Positions 15,395 through 24,747 of a DNA stretch of 34,032 nt are shown in pieces. Both the position numbers and the translations under genes were made by a program. The notes beneath the pieces were generated by a model. That model was not told the origin of the DNA, ran no database searches, and saw only the letters and a program-made list of their open reading frames with translations. Position 1 is the first letter of the stretch. Each line of letters begins with the position of its first letter. This DNA comes from CAXMST01 sp964196325 (GTDB lineage: Bacteria; Actinomycetota; Thermoleophilia; Solirubrobacterales; 70-9): positions 1 through 34,032 of the forward strand of contig CAXMST010000187.1 of NCBI GenBank assembly GCA_964196325.1. The letters run 5' to 3'.

Positions 15395-15678
15395 CCGTTC
15401 CCGCTCGACGGTCCCTTCCCCTTCTTGCCCTCGCCCCGGGCCTTAGCCATGCTCTGCTTCCAGCGGGTCCGGGCGCCGTCGCGGTTGGTGCCGCGCGCGT
15501 CCTCCATCCGGCGTCGCTGGTGCGCCGTCGGCTGTCGGTGGGTGGCAGCGAAGCTGGACATCAGGCGTTGCGCCCCTTCGGCTCCGCACTCGGGGCACTC
15601 CGCCGTCGCGATCCCGGCGTCGCTGAGGCGCTCGAACCGAGCCCCGCAGGCCGCGCACCCGAACTCATAGATCGGCAT
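15391..15678 (-). CDS. FmdB-type zinc ribbon protein
   Basis: This 95-residue protein begins with the FmdB zinc ribbon: MPIYEFGCAACGARFE and, 18 residues on, ECPECGAEGAQRLMS. Four cysteines in two CxxC pairs should hold one zinc. The C-terminal half is basic and disordered. Its molecular role is unknown; FmdB ribbons are often called regulatory. It heads the long minus-strand operon. A TACGAT box ends 7 bases before the ATG with no ribosome-binding site, so the operon message is probably leaderless. Confidence 0.88.
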   Translation of the reverse strand: MPIYEFGCAACGARFERLSDAGIATAECPECGAEGAQRLMSSFAATHRQPTAHQRRRMEDARGTNRDGARTRWKQSMAKARGEGKKGKGPSSGNG

Positions 15679-15685
15679 CCATCGG

Positions 15686-15691
15686 ATCGTA
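15686..15691 (-). promoter_or_regulatory. Candidate -10 box (TACGAT) heading the UDG/t6A/rex run
   Basis: TACGAT on the minus strand lies 7 bases before the ATG at 15678, which would make the first gene leaderless. The genes behind it run to at least rex with 4-base overlaps, so this may be the promoter of the whole run. Confidence 0.55.
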
Positions 15692-15739
15692 GACGTGATC
15701 GCGGACTCACCCCGCCCGATTCTGTGCCTGCAGCAGGCC

Positions 15740-15745
15740 TATAAT
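15740..15745 (+). promoter_or_regulatory. Candidate -10 box (TATAAT) of the pantothenate operon
   Basis: A perfect TATAAT stands in an otherwise GC-rich divergent spacer, 63 bases before the ATG at 15809. No good -35 is seen. It would give a leader of roughly 55 bases containing a CCGGTC...GACCGG inverted repeat (15750-15755 and 15781-15786). Confidence 0.45.
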
Positions 15746-15808
15746 TGATCCGGTCACGGCCGCTACCCGACTCGGGCGCGGACCGGTGGATCTCAAGACC
15801 AAGCATTG

Positions 15809-16654
15809 ATGTCAGCGCCGACCGGTACCCCTCCCATGGGAGAACTGGAACGGGAAAAGAACTCCAGCGCCGCCGAATACCAGGCGCCCTCGCCGATCGC
15901 AGTCGTCGGGCGCGGCCGGCTGGGCACGGCGATAGCCGCCGAGGCGACGGCCGCCGGGCTCGAGGTGAGGCTCGCCGGTCGGGACGAGATCGGCGCAGCC
16001 TGCGCCGGCGCCGAGCTGGCGCTGCTGTGTGTCCCCGACAGCGCGATCGCGCACGCCTGCGCCAGCGTCGCCGAGCAGCCGAGCCCGCCACCGCTGGTCG
16101 CCCACAGCAGCGGCGCCACCAGTCTCGGAGCGCTTGAGCAGGCCCGACGGCGGGGCTCCGAGACGCTCTCCCTGCACCCACTGCAGACCGTACCTCGCGG
16201 CGAGACCCGGCTGGCGGGCGCGGCCGCGGCGATCTCCGCCTCGAGTCCCACGGCTCTGGCGGCCGGCTGGGCGCTGGCCGAGACCTTGGGGATGGAGCCG
16301 TTCGAGCTCCCCGATGACGCCCGCGTCGCCTACCACGCGGCTGCCTCGATCGCCTCCAACTTCCTCGTCACGCTGGAGCAGACCGCAACCGAGTTGCTCG
16401 AGGCGGCCGGGCTCCCCAACGGGCGCGAGCTACTCGCCCCCCTGGTCCTCCGGACCGCGGCGAACTGGGCCGACCGCGGCGCCGAGGCGCTGACCGGGCC
16501 GATCGCGCGCGGCGATCAGGTCACCGTCGCCCGGCATCTGGGAGCCCTCGACGAGCTTGCCCCGGAGCTGCGGCCGCTCTACCTGGAACTCGCCCGACGG
16601 ACGCGCGCGGTCGCTGAGCGCGCCGGCGCGAACGAACCAGGGCGGGCCGGATGA
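15809..16654 (+). CDS. Rossmann-like DUF2520 dehydrogenase
   Basis: This 281-residue protein has an N-terminal NAD(P)-binding domain (IAVVGRGRLGTAIAAEA near residue 31, GxGxxG) and a helical C-terminal DUF2520 domain (about 145-265) like that of 6-phosphogluconate or ketopantoate reductases. AHSSGATSL and LHPLQTVP near 110-135 are characteristic of this family. It is coupled to panC by an ATGA overlap. It could reduce 2-ketopantoate, the step between PanB and PanC, since no panE is present here; this is inference. The first ATG is used; an ATG at 15836 is an alternative. Neither has a clear ribosome-binding site. Confidence 0.88.
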   Translation: MSAPTGTPPMGELEREKNSSAAEYQAPSPIAVVGRGRLGTAIAAEATAAGLEVRLAGRDEIGAACAGAELALLCVPDSAIAHACASVAEQPSPPPLVAHSSGATSLGALEQARRRGSETLSLHPLQTVPRGETRLAGAAAAISASSPTALAAGWALAETLGMEPFELPDDARVAYHAAASIASNFLVTLEQTATELLEAAGLPNGRELLAPLVLRTAANWADRGAEALTGPIARGDQVTVARHLGALDELAPELRPLYLELARRTRAVAERAGANEPGRAG

Positions 16655-17544
16655 AGCTGGTCCGGACCAAGAACGCGCTGCGAGCCGAGCTGGGCGAGTC
16701 GCGCGCCCGCGGCAAGGCGATCGGGTTGGTGCCCACGATGGGCTACCTGCACGACGGTCACGTCTCACTGCTGCGCGCGGCTCGCGATCGCTGTGACGTC
16801 GTGGTCGCCAGCGTCTTCGTGAACCCGACCCAGTTCCGGGCGGGCGAGGGTCTCGCGGAATACCCACGGAACGAGCCTGGCGATGTCGCGGTCGCCAAAC
16901 AGGCTGGGGTCGACTTGCTGTTCGCGCCCCAGACGAGCGAGCTCTACCCCGAGGGCTACGCAACCTCGGTGCTTGTCGAGGGGCTCAGCGAGGTCCTCTG
17001 CGGTGATCCCGAAAGCCGCGGCCTGGAGCATTTTCGCGGGGTCACGACGATCGTCTCGAAGTTGTTCAACATCGTCGCGCCCGACCTCGCCTTCTTCGGC
17101 CAGAAGGATGCCCAGCAGGTGTTGGTGTTGAAGCGCATGGTCCGGGACCTGGACTTCCCCCTGGAGTTGGTCGTGCTACCGACGGTGCGCGAGCCCGACG
17201 GCCTGGCGATGTCCTCCCGCAACGAGCGTCTGAGTTCCGCCGACCGGGCCCGGGCGCCGGCCCTCCGCGCGGCCCTGGAAGCCGTGCGCAAGCGGGCCGC
17301 GGCGGCAGGAGGGCCGCTGGAGCCGGCGCTCGCGCGCGGCCGGGAGGTGCTCGCCGAGGCCGGGATCGAGCCCGAGTATCTCGAGGCGCGGGACGCCGAG
17401 GACCTGAGCCCGGTTGAGAGTCTCAACGGGCGCCCGGTGCTGGTCGCGGTCGCGGCCCCGCTCGGAGGCGCCCGCCTGATCGACAACATCCTGATCGAGC
17501 CAAGTGCAGACAGAGCCGAGACCACCAACAAGGAGGAAGGATGA
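16651..17544 (+). CDS. panC: Pantothenate synthetase
   Basis: This 297-residue enzyme joins pantoate and beta-alanine with ATP. PTMGYLHDGHVSLL (residues 28-41) is the HIGH-like ATP motif. FVNPTQF, GLEHFRGVTTIVSKLFN, FFGQKDAQQ and the KMSKS-like SSRNERLS near 190 are all present, so the active site looks complete. The length is normal. It overlaps the DUF2520 gene in front (ATGA) and panB behind (ATGA), so the three are one translationally coupled operon. Confidence 0.98.
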   Translation: MKLVRTKNALRAELGESRARGKAIGLVPTMGYLHDGHVSLLRAARDRCDVVVASVFVNPTQFRAGEGLAEYPRNEPGDVAVAKQAGVDLLFAPQTSELYPEGYATSVLVEGLSEVLCGDPESRGLEHFRGVTTIVSKLFNIVAPDLAFFGQKDAQQVLVLKRMVRDLDFPLELVVLPTVREPDGLAMSSRNERLSSADRARAPALRAALEAVRKRAAAAGGPLEPALARGREVLAEAGIEPEYLEARDAEDLSPVESLNGRPVLVAVAAPLGGARLIDNILIEPSADRAETTNKEEG

Positions 17545-18461
17545 GTAGCGCTCCCAGGGTCCCCAACACGCCGCCGGACGATCGCGCCCCGATCACGATC
17601 CCGAGGGTCGCCGAGATGATGAGTAACGGAGAGCCGATCGTGATGGTCACCGCCTACGACTACCCCTCGGCCAGAGTCGCCGAGGAGGCTGGGGTGGATC
17701 TGGTTCTGGTCGGCGATTCGGGTGCGATGACCGTGCTCGGCCACGATTCCACGGTCCCGGTCGGGATGGATGAGATGGTGATGCTCGCGGCAGCGGTGAA
17801 CCGGGGATTGACGACGCCGCTACTGATCGGCGATCTGCCGTTCGGCTCCTATGAGCAGTCCAACGAGCGGGCGGTCGCGAGCGCCCAGCGCTTCGTCAAG
17901 GAAGCGGGGTGCTCGGCGGTCAAGCTCGAGCGTGGCGGCTCTTCGGTCGACCGTGCACGGGCGATCATCCGGGCGGGTATTCCCGTCATGGGGCACGTCG
18001 GCCTGACCCCGCAGAGCGTCGCCCAGCTCGGCGGCTACAAGGCCCAGGGAAGGAGCGGTGAACAGGCCGCCAAGATCGCCGAGGAGGCCTTCTCGCTGCA
18101 GGCGGTCGGCTGCTTCGCAATCGTCTTCGAGGCGGTTCCCGCGGCGGTCAGCGAGGCAATCATGTCGAGGATGGAGGTGCCGGCGATCGGGATCGGAGCC
18201 GGTCCCGCGACCCACGGCCAGGTGCTCGTGTTCCACGATCTGCTCGGGATCGGCACCGGACATGTAGCCCGCTTTGTCAAGCGCTACGCGCATGTCCACG
18301 AGCAGATGGTCGCCGGCGTCTCCGAGTACGCCGCTGAGGTCCGCAACGGCCGCTTTCCGGAGGACGAGCACTCATACTCGATCGATCCCGGTGAGCTCGA
18401 GCAGCTCAACGCCTACCTCGACCAGGACAGCCTCGCGGCCAACACCCCGTGGGACTGGTAG
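17541..18461 (+). CDS. panB: 3-methyl-2-oxobutanoate hydroxymethyltransferase
   Basis: This 306-residue TIM-barrel enzyme transfers a hydroxymethyl group from methylene-tetrahydrofolate to 2-oxoisovalerate, giving ketopantoate. MVTAYDYPSARVAEEAGVD, LVGDSGAMTVLGHDST and VGHVGLTPQSVAQLGGYKAQG are family hallmarks; the Asp residues in the first two bind Mg2+. FEAVPA and IGIGAG complete the barrel. The first 30 residues are a disordered extension. GGAGGAAGG just before the ATG is a strong ribosome-binding site although the gene also overlaps panC. Confidence 0.98.
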   Translation: MSSAPRVPNTPPDDRAPITIPRVAEMMSNGEPIVMVTAYDYPSARVAEEAGVDLVLVGDSGAMTVLGHDSTVPVGMDEMVMLAAAVNRGLTTPLLIGDLPFGSYEQSNERAVASAQRFVKEAGCSAVKLERGGSSVDRARAIIRAGIPVMGHVGLTPQSVAQLGGYKAQGRSGEQAAKIAEEAFSLQAVGCFAIVFEAVPAAVSEAIMSRMEVPAIGIGAGPATHGQVLVFHDLLGIGTGHVARFVKRYAHVHEQMVAGVSEYAAEVRNGRFPEDEHSYSIDPGELEQLNAYLDQDSLAANTPWDW

Positions 18462-18473
18462 CCGGGCGACGGA

Positions 18474-18479
18474 TAGGAT
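18474..18479 (+). promoter_or_regulatory. Candidate -10 box (TAGGAT) of the ABM-domain gene
   Basis: TAGGAT ends 6 bases before the ATG at 18486, between panB and the ABM gene, with no Shine-Dalgarno sequence. It suggests a separate leaderless transcript. Confidence 0.55.
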
Positions 18480-18485
18480 CAGCTG

Positions 18486-18812
18486 ATGGCTGACTCAGAG
18501 GTAGTCGTTGTCGCGACGATCCAGGTGCTGCCCGGCAACGCAGATGGCCTGATCGAGCAGTTTCGAGAGGTGATCGAGGGGACCCACGACGAGGAGGGCT
18601 GCCTGACGTACTCCATGCACCGCGACAAGGCCGACGAGAACCGCTTTGTAGTGATCGAGCGCTGGCGCTCCCAGGAAGACCTGGACGCCCACTTCGGCCA
18701 ACCCCACATGGAGGCTTTGGGCGGTCTTGCCGACTCTCTCGCCGGACCACCGGAGGTCGTCTTCTGCGAGCCGATTCCCGCGGGCGAGCCGGCCAAGACC
18801 TTCGCCCGCTAG
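18486..18812 (+). CDS. ABM-domain protein (putative quinol monooxygenase)
   Basis: This 108-residue protein is one antibiotic-biosynthesis-monooxygenase (ABM) ferredoxin-like domain. VVVVATIQVLPGNADGLIEQF is strand 1 and helix 1. THDEEGCLTYSMHRDKADENRFVVIERWRSQEDLDAHF is typical of YgiN-like quinol oxidases and of heme-degrading relatives. No metal or heme ligand can be assigned. It lies 24 bases after panB but seems to have its own promoter, so it need not belong to pantothenate synthesis. Its TAG stop overlaps the TAG stop of the convergent lipoprotein gene in one CTAG. Confidence 0.85.
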   Translation: MADSEVVVVATIQVLPGNADGLIEQFREVIEGTHDEEGCLTYSMHRDKADENRFVVIERWRSQEDLDAHFGQPHMEALGGLADSLAGPPEVVFCEPIPAGEPAKTFAR

Positions 18813-19315
18813 GGGCCGACGGGGACGTCGGCGGTGAACTGATCGATCTGCCAGCCGTCGTCGGTGCGCACGGCTTCGACATCCAACTCGAGCCGGTCGT
18901 AGATGCCCCCGACCGGGGTTACACGGGCAACCGCGGTATCGCCGTCGACCTCGAGCCCACCGACCTGCTCGAGTGACTCCGCCAGCGTCACCGGCTGGCG
19001 ACCGTTGAGGCAGCCCTGGAGATCGCCATAGGCAGCCCTCAGCAGCGACTTGCTCAGCACCTCGGTACAGATCAGCTCGCTGTCGGGGTCGATCAGCAGC
19101 GCCGAGATCACGGCCTCAACCTGGTCCTCGTCGCTGGGCTCGTCGGACAACTGCTCGCTGGGCTCGACGCCGGTGCTCTCCTCGGCCGCGGCGCTGCCGC
19201 CGTCTGCCCGCGCCTCGGGCTCGTCGTCGGAGCCCCCGCACGCCACCAGCCCAAGGGCGGCCAGGGCCAGGACAGAGAGGACCGTCGCTACGCGGGGCGA
19301 GCACACCCCAAGCAA
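18809..19315 (-). CDS. Putative lipoprotein
   Basis: This is a protein of about 168 residues and unknown function. A short hydrophobic signal ends in a lipobox, LGLVACGG, followed by an acidic, disordered stretch (residues 30-65). The rest resembles small NTF2-like secreted domains: VEAVISALLIDP, then two cysteines (LICTEVL and LQGCLNG) that may form a disulphide, then strands ending RTDDGWQIDQFTAD. The start is a TTG at 19315 or a GTG at 19306; both keep the signal peptide. It lies 1 or 10 bases behind the acyltransferase gene, so the two are probably co-transcribed. Confidence 0.75.
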   Translation of the reverse strand: MLGVCSPRVATVLSVLALAALGLVACGGSDDEPEARADGGSAAAEESTGVEPSEQLSDEPSDEDQVEAVISALLIDPDSELICTEVLSKSLLRAAYGDLQGCLNGRQPVTLAESLEQVGGLEVDGDTAVARVTPVGGIYDRLELDVEAVRTDDGWQIDQFTADVPVGP

Positions 19316-19316
19316 G

Positions 19317-19940
19317 CTATCGGCCCGCCGAGCCAGGCCGCTGCTCGATCTCGCGAATCACCGTCGCCGGGGCGCCGGCGGCCACGCTCCACTCGGGGAT
19401 ATCGCGGGTCACAACCGAGTTGGCGCCGATCACCGCCCGCTGCCCGATCTCGACGCCGCCGGTGACCACGGAGCCCTTGCCAAGCCAGACGTTGTCGCCG
19501 ATCCGCACCGGCCCTCTCGGGGCAAAGCCCTGCCAGGTGACCGGCAGCGTGGGATCGTCGAAGCGGTGATCGGCGTCGCCGATGAAGCAGTGGTTCGCCA
19601 ACATCACGTGATCGCCGAGCTCGATCCGCTCGTGCGCGGCCAGCATCGTCTCCCGGTTGAGAATGCACCCGGCCCCGATCACGATCGAGGCGTCGGGCCC
19701 CAGGGTCAACCAGCAGCCCGGCTCGAGCAGCGTCCCCTCACCGATCCTCAGGCGACCGTCGCGGAGCGCCTCAAGCACCTCGCCTTCGATCGGATGGCGG
19801 ATGTAGAAGCCGCCGGCCGCGGCTAGCCGGTCTATCCGCCAGCGGTGGGCACGCCTGTGGGTGCGCTCGTACCAGCGGCGCTTGCGCAGCCAGGCCCTGA
19901 GCCCGCGCTGCGGATGGACGTGGGGGTCGCGCTCGCTCAC
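19317..19940 (-). CDS. Hexapeptide-repeat (LbH) acyltransferase
   Basis: This 207-residue protein has a left-handed beta-helix acyltransferase domain. Repeats such as IGEGTLLEPGC, IGAGCILN, LGDHVMLANHC, IGDNVWLGKGSVVTG, IGQRAVIGANSVVTR and the ending VAAGAPATVIREI fit the CysE/LacA/WbbJ group. The first 55 residues are basic and Arg-rich. The substrate, probably a sugar in a surface polysaccharide, cannot be told. I take the GTG at 19940, because further upstream the frame is Pro/Arg-rich and runs into the promoter of the divergent gene. No ribosome-binding site is seen. Confidence 0.85.
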   Translation of the reverse strand: MSERDPHVHPQRGLRAWLRKRRWYERTHRRAHRWRIDRLAAAGGFYIRHPIEGEVLEALRDGRLRIGEGTLLEPGCWLTLGPDASIVIGAGCILNRETMLAAHERIELGDHVMLANHCFIGDADHRFDDPTLPVTWQGFAPRGPVRIGDNVWLGKGSVVTGGVEIGQRAVIGANSVVTRDIPEWSVAAGAPATVIREIEQRPGSAGR

Positions 19941-20011
19941 AGAGTCAAGGGTCGCAGGCCCAAGGCCGAGCCGGCGTCGGGCCCCGGGACCGATTACGCG
20001 AGACTGCAGCT

Positions 20012-20548
20012 GTGACCCCGATCGGCAGCCCCGACGAGCAGGAGCAGAGCGAGGCGGACCGCCTGGCGATCTCACGTCGCTACCGTGAGCAGCGAGGCCG
20101 CGAGCTGCGCGAGCTCGCCCAGGCGGATCTGCCCCGGGAGGTGACCGAGGTCGGCCAGTTCTCGACCGTCCCGATCGAGGCGCTGGCCGCAATCCCGATC
20201 GCCGGAGCCTTCGTTGCCTTCATCGCCCGGACCCGTCGGGCGCGCGGTGACCTGACCCAGAACGTGCTCCTCGCCCTCGACGAGCAGGAGCTGCACCTGC
20301 TCTCAATGCGGGGCGAGCTCGAGGGCTCCCGAGCGGAGCCGGTATCAGCTTGGCCGCGGGCCGATGTCCGTGTGGGCGCGATCGAGGCGAAGTTCATGCG
20401 GGACCGGGTCACGTTCGAGATCGCCGGCGAGGAGCCGTTGCGGCTGTTCGCGTCGAGTCTCAGAACCAACCCCTGGGCGGCGGCACTGGTCAAGGCCCTG
20501 GGCGGCGACGCGCCGGAACCGCTCGATCTGGGCGAGCCAGACGGCTAG
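20012..20548 (+). CDS. Unknown protein, possible PH-like domain
   Basis: This is a 178-residue protein I do not recognise. Residues 10-50 are charged and helical. A short hydrophobic stretch (ALAAIPIAGAFVAFIA, about 58-73) may be amphipathic or a weak membrane segment. The remainder alternates strands (VLLALDEQELHLLS, VGAIEAKFMRDRVTFEI, PLRLFASS) and closes with a helix (NPWAAALVKALG), an order that recalls bacterial PH-like domains. It starts with a GTG 71 bases from the divergent acyltransferase gene. Its TAG stop shares a CTAG with the convergent LamG gene. Confidence 0.65.
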   Translation: MTPIGSPDEQEQSEADRLAISRRYREQRGRELRELAQADLPREVTEVGQFSTVPIEALAAIPIAGAFVAFIARTRRARGDLTQNVLLALDEQELHLLSMRGELEGSRAEPVSAWPRADVRVGAIEAKFMRDRVTFEIAGEEPLRLFASSLRTNPWAAALVKALGGDAPEPLDLGEPDG

Positions 20549-21426
20549 TAGGCGCGGGCCCGGGCGAGAACTCGCCCGCTTGGAGACTCGATCGTCACCG
20601 TGGCGCTGACCCGGGCCCGACTCATCTTGCGGCGCAGCTTGCGGCCGATGCCGAAGCGCACGGTTCTCGTCTTGCCGGAGCGCATCTCAAAGGACTTGCT
20701 GCCCAGCCGATAGCGCTTGCCCCCAACCTTGAGGTTGGCCGAGGCAGTGCCCTCGCAATCGACGTCGCTGACGCAGGCCAGCTTCACCTTCAGCGCATGG
20801 TGGCTGAGCTTGGGCTTGCCGACGACTTCGACCGCCATCGCGACAGGGTCCTCGCCGTCGTCGCCACCGTCGCCGGAGCCACCGTCGCCGGAGCCGCCGG
20901 AGCCGGCGCCTGATCCACCGGAGCCGCCGCCGCCGAAGCCACCGGAGCAACCGCCGGAGCCACCGCCTGATCCACCGGAGCCGCCGCCGCCGATCGGGTC
21001 GAGGACCTCGGGTGGCGGGTCGGTGAGCCAATGCTGGTGGATTCGTTCCGGCTCGAGCGCCCGGTCGTAGTAGGCGACCTCGTCGATCGCACCCGTGAAC
21101 CAGGGCGCCCGCTCACCGAAGCCGACGCAGAAGCTGCTCGCGGAGCAGAGCCGCTTGGTCGCCTCGGCTGAGCCGACCTCCACCCCGTTGACGAAGATCC
21201 GAATCGTGACGCCGTCCCAGACGCCGACCACGTGCTGCCAGGCGCCGATCGCGGGCTCCACCGAGGCGCTCACGGTGACATCCATGTGCCGGAAACGCAG
21301 CTCACCCGACTTGATGAACAGCTCGGCCGCGTCGCCATGACCGGCGATCGACTGGTCGCGGTCGTCCTCGGGGTAGATCCAAGCCTCCAGCGTCATCTGG
21401 CACGCGGGCGCGGCGATCCCGTTCAC
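20545..21426 (-). CDS. LamG-type surface protein, apparently 5'-truncated
   Basis: This is a 293-residue protein with most of a LamG/concanavalin-like domain (residues 1-145). MTLEAWIYPEDD, ELRFRHMDV, AWQHVVGVWDGVTIRIFVNG and GAIDEVAYYDRALEPERI are typical. A Gly/Ser linker of about 55 residues with one Cys follows, then a basic beta-rich tail of a kind seen in secreted actinobacterial proteins. There is no signal peptide and the first LamG strands are missing. The frame stays open upstream to a TAA at 21583-21585, and the residues just before the GTG (GAGGYGYV) still look like LamG, yet no ATG, GTG or TTG lies there. It is probably a remnant or a frameshifted gene. Confidence 0.7.
   Translation of the reverse strand: MNGIAAPACQMTLEAWIYPEDDRDQSIAGHGDAAELFIKSGELRFRHMDVTVSASVEPAIGAWQHVVGVWDGVTIRIFVNGVEVGSAEATKRLCSASSFCVGFGERAPWFTGAIDEVAYYDRALEPERIHQHWLTDPPPEVLDPIGGGGSGGSGGGSGGCSGGFGGGGSGGSGAGSGGSGDGGSGDGGDDGEDPVAMAVEVVGKPKLSHHALKVKLACVSDVDCEGTASANLKVGGKRYRLGSKSFEMRSGKTRTVRFGIGRKLRRKMSRARVSATVTIESPSGRVLARARAY
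20865..20995. repeat. Low-complexity tract coding the LamG linker
   Basis: This tract is an imperfect repeat of ccaccgtcgccggagcc and ccaccggagccgccg units, coding a Gly/Ser linker on the minus strand. It is of the same composition as the tract at 3495-3590. Confidence 0.6.
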
Positions 21427-21634
21427 GTAGCCGTAACCGCCCGCGCCTTCTTCGGCGCCGGCGGTCGGGCCGGAGCCCCACTCCCATCTCTGTTTCGGCG
21501 GGCGGTTTTGGCATCGCCTGCCTCTATCGGCCCAGCGGGCCCCCGAGTTGATAGCTCTGGACAGATGGACTAGGGAATTGGTTTACATGAGTTATGCCGC
21601 CGAGCGTCGAATCGCGGCTGCAGAAACACCGCAA

Positions 21635-21650
21635 GCCGCCACTCGGCGGC
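21635..21650 (-). terminator. Candidate uvrA terminator
   Basis: GCCGCC, loop of 4 and GGCGGC followed by TTGC on the minus strand, about 25 bases past the uvrA stop. The surrounding 21427-21673 stretch holds no gene. Its part near 21545-21595 is noticeably more AT-rich than the rest of the window. Confidence 0.45.
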
Positions 21651-21673
21651 CGGCGGCCAGGCGGCCGGCGGGG

Positions 21674-24619
<2,946 letters not shown>

Positions 24620-24628
24620 CGGCAACTC

Positions 24629-24634
24629 AGTCTA
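24629..24634 (-). promoter_or_regulatory. Candidate -10 box (TAGACT) of uvrA
   Basis: TAGACT on the minus strand ends 9 bases before the ATG at 24619. TTGTGG lies 19 bases further upstream as a possible -35 element. The LexA box falls between the two. Confidence 0.45.
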
Positions 24635-24641
24635 GAGATAC

Positions 24642-24653
24642 GAACGGTTGTTC
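24642..24653. promoter_or_regulatory. LexA (SOS) box upstream of uvrA
   Basis: GAACGGTTGTTC matches GAAC-N4-GTTC exactly, the core of the Bacillus/actinobacterial LexA site, and is preceded by C as in the consensus CGAAC. It is 22 bases before the uvrA ATG and sits in the -35/-10 spacer, so LexA binding there would block uvrA transcription until DNA damage. Confidence 0.7.
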
Positions 24654-24705
24654 CCACAAAGGCCGAGCGCCGCAGGAGGACGCGGCGGCGCCCTGACAGC
24701 CGAAC

Positions 24706-24741
24706 GTCGGGTTATGGGTACTGGAGACCCCTTAACCCGAC
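24706..24741. repeat. Intergenic dyad between uvrA and the DivIVA-like gene
   Basis: GTCGGGTTA (24706-24714) and TAACCCGAC (24733-24741) are a perfect 9-bp inverted repeat. After one mismatch GGG and CCC extend the stem. It starts 6 bases past the DivIVA-like gene stop and could be its terminator; no T-run follows. Confidence 0.5.
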
Positions 24742-24747
24742 TCTCGC

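Noticed and set aside
21302..21514. ATG at 21514 as the true start of the LamG protein
   Set aside because: That ATG is in another frame, and its product is Arg-rich with no signal peptide. It would need a frameshift to reach the LamG frame, so I kept the open-frame description.
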